A stretch of 39,544 nucleotides of DNA, from positions 20,624 to 60,167 of the forward strand of contig PMZR01000097.1 in NCBI GenBank assembly GCA_003170135.1. The letters run 5' to 3'. The notes beneath the pieces were generated by a model. It was not told where the DNA came from. It saw only the letters and a program-made list of their open reading frames with translations, and searched no databases. Source of the DNA: Acidobacteriota bacterium (GTDB lineage Bacteria; Acidobacteriota; Vicinamibacteria; Vicinamibacterales; Fen-181). This document shows, piece after piece, positions 23,555-30,816 of the stretch. Both the position numbers and the translations under genes were made by a program. Every line of letters begins with the position of its first letter. Position 1 is the first letter of the stretch.

Positions 23555-24409
23555 ATGCATTCAGCGGCAGCGAGACGCGCGTGTGCAGTGGCGATCGTGG
23601 CGCTCTGGCTCGCGGGCCCGAGTCCATCGTGGGCGCAGGCCGGGGGTGGCACGGTCTCGGGCGCCGTCACCGATCCGTCAGGCGCGGCCATTGCCGGCGC
23701 CCAGGTCTCGGTGAAGAACCTCGCCTCGGGGCAGTCAACAGACGCGCGCACCAATTCCGCCGGGGCCTACACGATCTCGAATCTCGCGCCAGGCGATTAC
23801 GAGGTGTCCGTCTCGGCGGCGGGGTTCACCACGCGAACGACCAAGGTCACGCTGGCGGCCGACGCGAGGCAGAACCTGGACCTGGTTCTGGCGGTCACCG
23901 CGAGCAAGGCGGCGGCGCCGTCGCTGTCGGACCTGGGCTTCCGTCCAGAGCAGATCCAGGGCAGTGCGGAAGAGCAGGCGCGGCTCGACAAGCGATCGCA
24001 CATGCTCAAGATCCATCAGCGGCTCGGGTTGATCACCACCGCTCCGCTGGTTGCCACCGTCATCGCCGGCACCTTCGCGGGCGGCAGGCAGCCCACCACC
24101 ACCGGCCGGCGGGTGCACGCCGCGCTCGGCTCGCTGACTGCCGGCCTCTATGCCACGACCGCGTCGTTCGCCATCTTCGCGCCCAAGGTGCCGGGAAGCC
24201 CGGCTCGCGGATCGATCCGGGCGCACCGGATCCTGGCGTGGATCCACGGCACCGGCATGATCCTGACGCCCGTGCTGGGCGCGATGGCGTACGCGCAGCG
24301 GGGCCGCGGCGAACGGGTCCACGGACTCGCGAGTTGGCACGGGCCGGTCGGCATCGTCACGGCGGGCGCGTACGGCGCCGCCATCATGGCCGTGTCGGTC
24401 AAGTTCTAG
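23555..24409 (+). CDS. CarboxypepD_reg domain fused to a cytochrome b561-like membrane domain
   Basis: A 284-aa protein. GAGGAG lies 7 nt before the ATG at 23555. Residues 1-32 are a signal peptide (VAIVALWLAGPSPSWAQ). Residues about 34-112 form a carboxypeptidase-regulatory-like beta sandwich (VSGAVTDPSGAAIAGAQVSV ... GDYEVSVSAAGFTTRT). From about 150 on there are four or five membrane helices with regularly placed histidines: KIHQRLGL, RRVHAALG, RAHRILAWIHGTGM and VHGLASWHGPVG. These suggest a diheme b561-type fold. The next gene, 10 nt downstream, is a YceI protein; in E. coli yceI is next to yceJ, a b561 homologue, so the pairing supports the reading. Heme binding is inferred. Confidence 0.72.
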   Translation: MHSAAARRACAVAIVALWLAGPSPSWAQAGGGTVSGAVTDPSGAAIAGAQVSVKNLASGQSTDARTNSAGAYTISNLAPGDYEVSVSAAGFTTRTTKVTLAADARQNLDLVLAVTASKAAAPSLSDLGFRPEQIQGSAEEQARLDKRSHMLKIHQRLGLITTAPLVATVIAGTFAGGRQPTTTGRRVHAALGSLTAGLYATTASFAIFAPKVPGSPARGSIRAHRILAWIHGTGMILTPVLGAMAYAQRGRGERVHGLASWHGPVGIVTAGAYGAAIMAVSVKF

Positions 24410-24419
24410 CGGAGCGCTT

Positions 24420-24962
24420 ATGCCCAGGATCGTTGCGGTCGCTCTTCTCCTGTTCCTGACGCGTCCTCTGCTTGCCGCACCGGACAGTCAGTGGGTGCTC
24501 CAGCAATCGACGCTCACCTATCACGTGTCGCACCCGCTCCATCAGAGCGAAGGCACCAGCCACGCGGCGCGAGGCAAGGGCACGTGCAGCGCCGGCCAAT
24601 GCGACTTCCTGATCGCGGTGCCGGTCAAGTCGTTCGATTCAGGGGACAGCAACCGCGACCTCCACATGGTGCAGGTAGTGCGCGGCGCGCAGTTCCCGAT
24701 GGTGACGGTGCGGACCCGACTGCCCGAAGACGCCGCCGCCTCGGCCACGATCCATGCGGATCTCGAGGTGGAGTTCGCGGGGCAGACATCCCAGTACAAG
24801 CAGGTCCCGTTTCAGCTGGTGACCCGGGGAAACGAGACTCGCATCACGGGAACGATTCCCGCCACGCTGGCCGACTTCAAGATCGACCCGCCCTCGCTGC
24901 TGGCCATCCCCGTCAAGAACGAGATCCCGGTGCGCATGGAGCTGACCTGGCGGAAGGAGTAG
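24420..24962 (+). CDS. YceI-family secreted lipid-binding protein
   Basis: A 180-aa protein with a signal peptide (MPRIVAVALLLFLTRPLLAA). The mature part is a lipocalin-like YceI barrel: WVLQQSTLTYHVSHPLHQSEG at the start, then FLIAVPVKSFDSGDSNRDLHM, the conserved region of the family (VPVASFDTGNAxRDxH), and a C-terminal KNEIPVRMELTWRK. YceI proteins bind polyisoprenoid or similar long lipids in the periplasm. It starts 10 nt after the b561-like gene and should be in one operon with it. A GGAG motif precedes the ATG. The two cysteines (TCSAGQC) near residue 60 may form a disulfide. Confidence 0.85.
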   Translation: MPRIVAVALLLFLTRPLLAAPDSQWVLQQSTLTYHVSHPLHQSEGTSHAARGKGTCSAGQCDFLIAVPVKSFDSGDSNRDLHMVQVVRGAQFPMVTVRTRLPEDAAASATIHADLEVEFAGQTSQYKQVPFQLVTRGNETRITGTIPATLADFKIDPPSLLAIPVKNEIPVRMELTWRKE

Positions 24963-24986
24963 GGCGGCGCGACGCGATGGCGCGGA

Positions 24987-25445
24987 TCAGAATCCCTTGA
25001 ACCGACGCAGCGCGCGGCGATCGCGTTTGTCGGGGCGTCCCACCGGGTGAACGGGGCGTACGAGGCGCTCCATGCGCCGCAACTCGATTTCTTCGGGCGT
25101 CGGCGGCGGCGTCTCGTCGCGATAGAGCTCGCGGGCGAGCGCCCTGGGCACGTGGTGTTCAGCCAGGCCGCAGATGATGACGGTCTGCTTGCCGTGCGTG
25201 CGCGTGATGCTCACCTCGTCGCCGGACCGGACCTGGCGGTGCGGCTTGCCTGGATCGCGGTTGACCTCAACCTTGCCGCCGTTGCACGCCTTCTGCGCTT
25301 CAGAACGCGTCTTGAACAGGCACGCCACGTCCAGCCACACGTCCAGGCGCTGCTCCGCAGGCGGCGGATGCCGGGGGCCTGACTCGGGTTCGGCGTCTTG
25401 CGTCTCACGGCTCGGGCCGTCGCGGGCCCGCTTCGATCCGCGCAT
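24987..25445 (-). CDS. S4-domain RNA-binding protein (Hsp15/HslR-like)
   Basis: A 152-aa protein starting MRGSKRARD. After a charged N-terminal stretch comes one S4 domain: RLDVWLDVACLFKTRSEAQKACNGGKVEVNRDPGKPHRQVRSGDEVSI, with the typical helix-turn and the final beta strands. A basic C-terminal tail follows (RRMERLVRPVHPVGRPDKRDRRALRRFKGF), as in Hsp15, which binds free 50S subunits carrying stalled peptidyl-tRNA. The ATG at 25445 is chosen because a perfect TATAAT ends 7 nt upstream; an ATG 10 codons upstream would start inside that promoter. Convergent with the YceI gene. Confidence 0.83.
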   Translation of the reverse strand: MRGSKRARDGPSRETQDAEPESGPRHPPPAEQRLDVWLDVACLFKTRSEAQKACNGGKVEVNRDPGKPHRQVRSGDEVSITRTHGKQTVIICGLAEHHVPRALARELYRDETPPPTPEEIELRRMERLVRPVHPVGRPDKRDRRALRRFKGF

Positions 25446-25452
25446 GTCGCCG

Positions 25453-25458
25453 ATTATA
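25453..25458 (-). promoter_or_regulatory. -10 of the S4-domain gene (leaderless)
   Basis: A perfect TATAAT on the minus strand, separated from the ATG by 7 nt without a Shine-Dalgarno sequence. A CAGGAT 17 nt upstream is the only -35 candidate. Confidence 0.55.
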
Positions 25459-25492
25459 TGCCGCAGATTCACCCAATCCTGCCAGAAAGCCG

Positions 25493-25528
25493 ATCGCTTC
25501 AGGCCGCCCGGTAGCGGGTTGAAGCGAT
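25493..25528. other. Intergenic stem-loop
   Basis: ATCGCTTCA at 25493-25501 pairs perfectly with TGAAGCGAT at 25520-25528, and inside it CCGC pairs with GCGG around a 6-nt loop. It lies about 35 nt upstream of the S4 promoter and has no T-run. It could be a repressor site, a structured RNA on the plus strand, or REP-like. The remaining gap to 25745 shows nothing I recognise. Confidence 0.45.
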
Positions 25529-25745
25529 TCCTGACAGAGGCACCGCGCGGTCGTCTCAGGATCTGACAGCAGAGGCGACGTGCTCGGTCGCCTATCCCGA
25601 CGATGAGTCCTGGCGCGCCAGCGGAACCTGAGCAATGACAGGCAGTTACTGCTGCACCTTGCTCCCAGGCTGAAGCATGGCACGCCGGTTGCTCTGGCTC
25701 ATCGCGTCCCCCGCCCCCATTTTTTCAATCCCCGGAGTTCGCGTC

Positions 25746-26015
25746 ATGGCAGACACGCGGATCGCCGACGTTGTGCGGCGCATCCAGGGCGAGTACCTCG
25801 AGATGCCCGGCCTGCGGCTGACCCCCGCCCAGGCGCAGCGTCTCTGGGATCTCGAGGAGCCGGCGTGCGACGCGGTTCTGGGGGTGCTTGTCGATCTGAA
25901 GTTTCTGACGCGCACCGGCGACGGTGCGTTCATCCGTTCGAGTTCGGCTTCGCCCCTGCGGCGAGGCGTCCGGCTGCGGCCAGGCGCCCGACGCGATTGC
26001 CCAGGAGTGCCATGA
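25746..26015 (+). CDS. Small winged-helix-like protein, function unknown
   Basis: An 89-aa protein. The ATG at 25746 (MADTRIADVVRRIQGEYLEM) is chosen because CGGAG lies about 8 nt upstream and the conserved part begins there. GEYLEMPGLRLTPAQAQRLW, then EEPACDAVLGVLVDLKFLTRTGDGAFIR, resembles a short family widespread in GC-rich soil bacteria, with the look of a winged helix: recognition-like helix, then a hairpin ending in R-T-x-D/G-G. The last 20 residues (RRGVRLRPGARRDCPG) are arginine-rich and may come from a frameshift near 25940. Partner genes are not evident. Confidence 0.6.
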   Translation: MADTRIADVVRRIQGEYLEMPGLRLTPAQAQRLWDLEEPACDAVLGVLVDLKFLTRTGDGAFIRSSSASPLRRGVRLRPGARRDCPGVP

Positions 26016-26191
26016 CGTATCGTGCGAAGCGCAGCGGTAGATCCCGACGAACCTGATTCAGTCGCCGATTTTTCCTACCCTGCCGGTTGGCCGTTGATTC
26101 CACCAACGTGCCGTGAGCCGGCCGTGAAGCCTTCCTCATTGATCCCGGGCGGAAACCATCGGGTCTCCGCCCGCGGCCTGCCCAAAAGAAA

Positions 26192-26357
26192 GTGCGAAGT
26201 GCGACGTGCGTAGTGCGACGTGCGCGGTGCTGTGCTACGGTGCGGTGCTGGGTGCATGCGAGGTGCTACGCGCCACGTCGCGCCCATCGGCACCGCACGT
26301 TGCACAGTACGCAGCACGTCGCACCGCACTCCGCACCTCGCACCGCGCACCCCGCAC
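26192..26357. repeat. GTGCGNN heptamer array ending at the rdgB stop codon
   Basis: On the plus strand GTGCGAA, GTGCGAC, GTGCGTA and related units start at 26192 in exact 7-nt register; after a spacer the complement (GCACCGC and related) runs up to 26357. Read from rdgB, the last G of its TAG stop is the first base of the first GTGCGGG unit. The arms can pair over roughly 60 bp. A related array sits at 35047-35178. Confidence 0.9.
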
Positions 26358-26950
26358 TAGTCTGCTCTCTTCTCCAGAAACGCGCGCAGTTGCCGGAAGG
26401 CGTGCCCGCGGTGGCTCACCTGTGCCTTCTGATCTTCGGGGATCTCGGCGAGCGTCTTGCCCAGCGGGGGGTAGTAGAAGATCGGGTCGTAGCCGAAACC
26501 GCCGTCTCCCCGCGGGCCGTCCGCGATGCGGCCTTCGATGACGCCCCGGGCTTCGAAGAGCACGTGCCGGTCGTGCGCGACGGCCAGCGCGCACACGAAC
26601 CGCGCGGGGCTGCTGGCGGACTGGCGTCCGCGCAGGCGCTCGTAGATGATCTCGAACTTGCGCGGGTAGCCGCCGACGATACCGCCGAACCTGGCCGAGT
26701 GCACGCCCGGCTCGCCGCCGAGCGCGTCGATCTCGAGGCCCGAGTCTTCGGCGACCGCAATCGTGTCGCAGGCCTCCGCGTAGTATGTCGCCTTCGCACG
26801 TGCATTCTCGGCGAAAGTGCTGCCGGTTTCGGCCGGCGGCGCCACGCCGGGAAACGCGCCAAGGCTGACGATCTCGACCGGCAGGCCGGCGAGGATGTGG
26901 CGAATCTCGCGAAGCTTGTCCGGGTTGCTGGTGGCGACGAGCAGACGCAT
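26357..26950 (-). CDS. rdgB: RdgB/HAM1 XTP/dITP pyrophosphatase
   Basis: A 197-aa protein, the family's usual length. It starts MRLLVATSNPDKLREI, carries GSTFAENARAKATYYAE, then VAEDSGLEIDALGGEPGVHSAR, and later GFGYDPIFYYPPLGKTLAEI and KAQVSHRGHAFRQL, all standard motifs of the enzyme that hydrolyses deaminated purine triphosphates such as dITP and XTP. An upstream in-frame extension of 23 residues is encoded by heptamer-like DNA and overlaps the promoter; the ATG at 26950 is the real start. TACAAT ends 6 nt before the ATG and no ribosome site is seen. The stop codon touches a heptamer array. Confidence 0.93.
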   Translation of the reverse strand: MRLLVATSNPDKLREIRHILAGLPVEIVSLGAFPGVAPPAETGSTFAENARAKATYYAEACDTIAVAEDSGLEIDALGGEPGVHSARFGGIVGGYPRKFEIIYERLRGRQSASSPARFVCALAVAHDRHVLFEARGVIEGRIADGPRGDGGFGYDPIFYYPPLGKTLAEIPEDQKAQVSHRGHAFRQLRAFLEKRAD

Positions 26951-26956
26951 GGGCTG

Positions 26957-26962
26957 ATTGTA
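26957..26962 (-). promoter_or_regulatory. -10 of rdgB (leaderless)
   Basis: TACAAT on the minus strand with 6 nt to the ATG at 26950, so +1 is predicted on the A of the start codon. No Shine-Dalgarno sequence fits between them. Confidence 0.55.
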
Positions 26963-26981
26963 GCGCGGCGCTCTCGGGCCT

Positions 26982-27015
26982 CGCACTTCGGACCTCGACC
27001 TCCGGACTTCGGACG
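26982..27015. repeat. Heptamer block (CGGACTT type) before the M24 fragment
   Basis: CTTCGGA, CCTCGAC, CTCCGGA and CTTCGGA units in 7-nt register. It is the same unit as inside sdaA. It lies between rdgB's promoter and the truncated M24 gene. Confidence 0.7.
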
Positions 27016-27075
27016 TCACTCGGCCTTCCGCCGGGCGTCCGCCTCCGAGTCCCGACGGAGATCCTCTTCAAGGCG

Positions 27076-27690
27076 GTGGCTCCGCCGCCGGCCGCGCGCT
27101 CGGGCCAGGCGGCAGCCGGGACACAGGACGCGCCAACCGCACCGGCGGGCGACTTGGTGGTCGTCGACCTCGGCGCCGAGTACGAGGGCTACTCGGGCGA
27201 CATCACGCGGACGATCCCGATGAGCGGAACGTTCACGAAGCGCCAGCGCGACATCTACGAGATCGTCCTCGGCGCCAACGAGCAGGCGATCGAGATGCTG
27301 AAGCCGGGCGCGAGCATGCGCGACGTGAGTGCGAAGGTCCAGGACGTCCTGGGCGAGGGGTTGCTCGAGCTGGGCGTGATCAAGGACAAGGCGGAAACGA
27401 TCCGGTACTCGCTGCACGGCCCGACGCATCCGATCGGCCTGCAGGTGCACGACGTCGGCTCGACGGCCGTGCTCGAGGCGGGCATGGTGGTGACGATCGA
27501 ACCGGGACTCGACCTTCCGGAGGAAAGCCTCGGCATCCGCGTCGAAGACGACGTGCTCGTGACGCCAGGCGGGCACGAGGTGATCACCACGTCGGCGCCG
27601 AAGAGCATCGAGGCGATCGAAGCGCTGATGAAGCAGGGCGGCGGCATCGACTTCCGGCGATACCTGGTTCCGAAGATCGGCACGAACTGA
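27076..27690 (+). pseudogene. M24B metallopeptidase (Xaa-Pro aminopeptidase-like), N-terminal half missing
   Basis: From the GTG at 27076 there are 204 aa covering only the C-terminal part of the pita-bread fold. All five metal ligands are present: D31 (VVVDLGAEY), D42 (GDITRT), H118 (GPTHPIG), E142 (TIEPGL) and E157 (IRVEDDVLV). Full-length enzymes of this type are about 430-460 aa; the creatinase N-domain and the first part of the catalytic domain are absent. The residues before GDLVVVDLG (APPPAARSGQAAAGTQ) look unrelated to the family. No ribosome site precedes the GTG. A heptamer block ends 60 nt upstream, as at the truncated ADOP gene. It might fold but would lack its substrate-specificity domain. 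Confidence 0.72.
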
Positions 27691-27694
27691 TCAC

Positions 27695-27757
27695 GCAGGC
27701 TCCAGGCTCCGGGCTTCAGGTTCCTGATTCCTGACTCCTGATTCCTGATTCCTGAGG
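27695..27757. repeat. Nine heptamers encoding the 3' end of rph
   Basis: Exactly nine 7-nt units: four of the CCAGGCT kind, then five of the CCTGATT kind. The CAGG and CCTG cores are complementary, so the two halves can pair. The array starts 4 nt after the stop of the M24 fragment, and its second part is translated as the C-terminal tail of RNase PH. Confidence 0.85.
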
Positions 27758-28498
27758 CGTTTTGATCATCGCGCCGACGATCTCGCGCTGGAACTGGATC
27801 ATCTGGCGGATGCCTTCATCGGCCAGCGCCAGCAGCCGGTCGAGCGTCGCGCGATCGAACGGCTTGTGCTCGGCGGTGCCCTGCACTTCGATGAACTCGC
27901 CGTGGCCGGTCTTGACGATGTTCATGTCCACCTCGGCCTTCGAATCCTCGTCGTAGGCGAGGTCGAGCAGCGGGGTGGCGTCGACGATGCCCACGCTGGT
28001 CGCCGCGACGTAGTCGTCCACCGGCACCGTGCCGAGCACGCCCCTGGCGCGCAGCTGTTCGAGCGCGAGCACGAGCGCGACGAAGGCGCCGGTGATTGCC
28101 GCGGTGCGCGTGCCGCCGTCCGCCTGGATGACGTCGCAGTCGAGCCAGATCGTCCGCTCGCCCAGCTGGTTCAGGCGCGTGACGGCACGCAGCGAGCGGC
28201 CGATGAGCCGCTGGATCTCGTGCGTCCGACCGCCGACCCTGCCGGTCGATGCCTCGCGCGGCATGCGGCTGGAGGTGGCGCGCGGCAGCATGCCGTACTC
28301 GGCCGTGACCCAGCCCTTCCCGCTGTTCTTGAGAAACTGCGGCACGCGCTCTTCGACGCTGGCGGCGCACAGAACGCGCGTGCGCCCGACCTCGATGAGC
28401 ACCGAGCCCTCGGCGTGCGCGAGGTAATTCGGGGTGAGGGTGGTCGGACGAAGCTGGTTCGTCAGCCTCCCGTCTGATCTGCAGTAGTCGTTGGTCAT
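27716..28498 (-). CDS. rph: Ribonuclease PH
   Basis: A 260-aa phosphorolytic 3'-5' exoribonuclease that trims tRNA 3' ends. Family signatures are continuous: [88 protein letters not shown] and [13 protein letters not shown]. It is 10-20 residues longer than most because the last 13 ([13 protein letters not shown]) come from a heptamer array. The ATG at 28498 itself lies in another heptamer array, and the first residues MTNDY are encoded by it. No ribosome site is apparent. It is the first gene of a minus-strand stretch and converges with the M24 fragment; rdgB lies beyond, as these two genes are often neighbours. Confidence 0.93.
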   Translation of the reverse strand: MTNDYCRSDGRLTNQLRPTTLTPNYLAHAEGSVLIEVGRTRVLCAASVEERVPQFLKNSGKGWVTAEYGMLPRATSSRMPREASTGRVGGRTHEIQRLIGRSLRAVTRLNQLGERTIWLDCDVIQADGGTRTAAITGAFVALVLALEQLRARGVLGTVPVDDYVAATSVGIVDATPLLDLAYDEDSKAEVDMNIVKTGHGEFIEVQGTAEHKPFDRATLDRLLALADEGIRQMIQFQREIVGAMIKTPQESGIRSQESGT

Positions 28499-28530
28499 TG
28501 GTTGTTGGTCAGCGTCGTTGGTCGTTGGCC
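28484..28530. repeat. Heptamer array (GTCGTTG type) between GerMN stop and rph start
   Basis: Units GTCGTTG, GTCATTG, GTTGTTG and GTCGTTG in 7-nt register. It starts 6 nt after the TAA of the GerMN gene (minus strand) and contains the ATG of rph. It is the same family as 16241-16440 and 35942-36030. Confidence 0.8.
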
Positions 28531-28534
28531 GTGA

Positions 28535-29125
28535 TTACTGGCTGCGCGCGGCATCGGTGACCCAGCGCGCGCTTTTCGCCAGCGGGCGGCGCAGGTCCAC
28601 GTGGCCGGCCAGCGTATCCACTTCGCGGCCGTCCACCAGGATCTGCACCGCGTGCACCGCGGGAAGGTTCGCGGTCAAGGCGTCGACCACCGCGTAGACG
28701 GTCAGCAGTTCGTTCAGCGAGCCGCCCGGGTGCGCGGTCACCAGGTCGGTGCTGAAATCGACGAACGCGTCGCCCTGCCCGCTGACGTACAGGGCCCGCA
28801 GTTTCGTCGCCGCCGGCAGCGCCGAGACCAGCGGCGAGGGCGCCGACCCGATCTCCGCCTCCACGATCCGCTTGGCCTGTTCGAGCAGGCCGTCCCCGTA
28901 GGGTACCTCGCGCTCGATCGGCACCAGGCGCTCGCCGTCCTCCGACACGTAGAACAGCGTCGCGTGGATCTTCCGGATCGCCACCGGCTCCGCCGTGGCG
29001 GTCGCGGGCCGGCCGGCGACCCTGTCGGCAGCATACCACTGTGGCCCGACGACGATGAGCACGATGCCCACGGCAGCCACGAGCAGGACGAGCAGGATGA
29101 GACCGAAGGCCCTGGTGCCTGTCAT
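28535..29125 (-). CDS. GerMN-domain membrane-anchored protein
   Basis: A 196-aa protein with an N-terminal membrane anchor (FGLILLVLLVAAVGIVLIVV) and one GerMN domain: IHATLFYVSEDGERLVPIEREV, then VSALPAATKLRALYVSGQGDAFVDFS, and NELLTVYAVVDALTANLPAVHAVQILVDGREVDTLAGHVDL, the usual family pattern. GerMN proteins are known from spore germination in Firmicutes, but the domain is widespread in non-sporulating bacteria next to cell-wall amidases, as here. The start ATGA (29125-29122) overlaps the amidase stop, so translation is coupled. It probably works with the amidase on the outer face of the inner membrane; the partner relation is inferred. Confidence 0.87.
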   Translation of the reverse strand: MTGTRAFGLILLVLLVAAVGIVLIVVGPQWYAADRVAGRPATATAEPVAIRKIHATLFYVSEDGERLVPIEREVPYGDGLLEQAKRIVEAEIGSAPSPLVSALPAATKLRALYVSGQGDAFVDFSTDLVTAHPGGSLNELLTVYAVVDALTANLPAVHAVQILVDGREVDTLAGHVDLRRPLAKSARWVTDAARSQ

Positions 29126-30699
29126 GGGAGACCGGCGGGCCGTGCAGCCGGCGTGGTCGTCGAGGGCGGCTGCCCGCGCTCGATCGTGTCGCGGAAGCGC
29201 ACGATCGCGTCGAACAGCGCCTGCGCGATCGTGTTCTGGAACTCGTTCGACTTGAGCGCCTGGTCCTGCTCCGCGTTGGTGAGGAACCCCATCTCGACGA
29301 GGATCGCGGGCATGTTGGCGCCCACGAGCACCCGGAACGGCGCCTGCTGGACCGGGTGGACGCTCATCGGGACGTGCGCGCGCAACTCCTGTTCGACCAG
29401 GCCGGCCAGCACCGCCGATTGCGTCAGGTGCTGCGTCTGGGCGACCTCCCAGAGAATGAGATCGATGTCGCGCGATCCGCCGCCGAACGCGGGCAGCGTC
29501 GTGGTGGACGTGGCGGCCTGCTGCGCCTGCGCGTACCCCTCGGGACTCAGGTAGAACACCTCGGCGCCCTTGACGTCCTTCTTGAGCGACGCGTTGGCGT
29601 GGAGGCTGATGAACAGGTCCGCCTTGTTGTTGTTCGCAAACGCGGCGCGGTCGTCGAGCGAGACGGCCGTGTCGCCGTCGCGCGTGAGCAGCGCGCGCAA
29701 CCCGAGCCGGGCCTCGATGGCGGCTTTCAGCCGGCGCGCCACGCTGAGCGTCAGATCCTTTTCGAGGCTGCCCGAGGCGCCCCGCGCGCCCTCCTCCGAT
29801 CCTCCGTGGCCAGGATCGATGACGATCGTGCGGATGCCCGGCGGCAGCGGAGGGACCGGCTCCAACGGGGCGGCAGGCGGCGCGGCCGAGGGCGGCGTGG
29901 CTGGCGGCGGGACCGGAATGGCGGGCGCGCTGGCGGCTCCGGCCGCCGTCACGTCGATGACGATCCGGCTCGACGCGGCATCGGTGGGCACCAGGGTTGC
30001 GCGAAACGATCCGAACCGGGGGCCAAGCACGATCGCGATGGTGTTCGGCTGATCGCCGAAACGGATCGTGTCCACGAGTCCCTGCGTCGCGACCGCGGGC
30101 ATCGTGGCGTCCAGCGCGTCGGCGTCGAAGCGGACCAGGAGCCGGGTGGGCTCCTGCACGATCGTGTTCGAGGTCTTCGGCGAGGTGTCGAAGGTGACCC
30201 GCGCCTGGCCGCCCTGCAGCTCCGGCCGGATCACGAGGCGCGGCACGCGCAGATCGCCGATGACGACCAGGTGCGATGCCTTCCGGAGGTCCAGCTTCGT
30301 GTCGTAGACGAGCGCCAGGGCCCGGTCGATGAACTCGATCGGGACCAGCCAGCGCTTGCCGCTGCGGACGACCGGAGCGGGAAGCGACACCAGGCGGCCC
30401 CCGACCGAGGCGATCGCCTGGTCGGGCATCAGCGCGATCGTCTTTCCCTTGAAGGTGATGGTCATCCCGCCGGCCAGCGGATCATCGCGCAGCGACAGCT
30501 GGAACGCCGAAGCGAGATCGTCGAGCGCGACCATCTCGCGGTCGGAGACGACCGTGGTCGGCACGGCGCGGCGCCCGGCCGAGGACAGCAGCACGAGCGG
30601 CGTCGCCGCCGGCGCCGGCACCTGGCCAAAGACGAGCGCAGACACGCCCAGCGCGATCGCGACGAGCCACGCGGCCAGGGTCAGGGGAATCGGCTTCAA
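29122..30699 (-). CDS. N-acetylmuramoyl-L-alanine amidase with AMIN domain (AmiC type)
   Basis: A 525-aa exported peptidoglycan amidase. Residues 1-25 are a signal or anchor (PIPLTLAAWLVAIALGVSAL). About 30-150 resembles a copper-amine-oxidase N-like region, about 155-270 an AMIN domain (RLVIRPELQGGQARVTFDTS), then a Pro-rich linker and Amidase_3 from about 290: VIDPGHGGSEEGA (zinc His298), a Glu in SLEKDLTLS, FISLHANAS (second His) and ILVEMGFLTN (catalytic Glu). It cleaves the amide between muramic acid and the stem peptide during cell separation. No in-frame ATG precedes residue 1; I use the TTG at 30699, at which the signal sequence begins. TATGAT ends 9 nt upstream. The start is uncertain by a few codons. 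Confidence 0.9.
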   Translation of the reverse strand: MKPIPLTLAAWLVAIALGVSALVFGQVPAPAATPLVLLSSAGRRAVPTTVVSDREMVALDDLASAFQLSLRDDPLAGGMTITFKGKTIALMPDQAIASVGGRLVSLPAPVVRSGKRWLVPIEFIDRALALVYDTKLDLRKASHLVVIGDLRVPRLVIRPELQGGQARVTFDTSPKTSNTIVQEPTRLLVRFDADALDATMPAVATQGLVDTIRFGDQPNTIAIVLGPRFGSFRATLVPTDAASSRIVIDVTAAGAASAPAIPVPPPATPPSAAPPAAPLEPVPPLPPGIRTIVIDPGHGGSEEGARGASGSLEKDLTLSVARRLKAAIEARLGLRALLTRDGDTAVSLDDRAAFANNNKADLFISLHANASLKKDVKGAEVFYLSPEGYAQAQQAATSTTTLPAFGGGSRDIDLILWEVAQTQHLTQSAVLAGLVEQELRAHVPMSVHPVQQAPFRVLVGANMPAILVEMGFLTNAEQDQALKSNEFQNTIAQALFDAIVRFRDTIERGQPPSTTTPAARPAGLP

Positions 30700-30708
30700 G
30701 GCGGGTAC

Positions 30709-30714
30709 ATCATA
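30709..30714 (-). promoter_or_regulatory. Probable -10 of the amidase gene
   Basis: TATGAT on the minus strand, 9 nt before the TTG start, with no Shine-Dalgarno sequence. The same hexamer, with the same GCGTTATGAT context, occurs before the chagasin-like gene. Confidence 0.4.
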
Positions 30715-30816
30715 ACGCGGCGGGCCCGCCTGCACACTTTCTGCACGCCGCCCGTTGACAACCCAACCGGACGCGTCCGAGGATCGCGTCGCCGCCACCT
30801 CTCCGGGAGGGCACCG

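Noticed and set aside
26192..27223. Plus-strand frame across the GTGCGNN array and the antisense of rdgB
   Set aside because: Translated repeat DNA plus the opposite strand of rdgB.
29356..30816. Upstream extension of the secreted unknown by 487 codons
   Set aside because: It is antisense to the amidase, and the signal peptide with a ribosome site begins at 30817.
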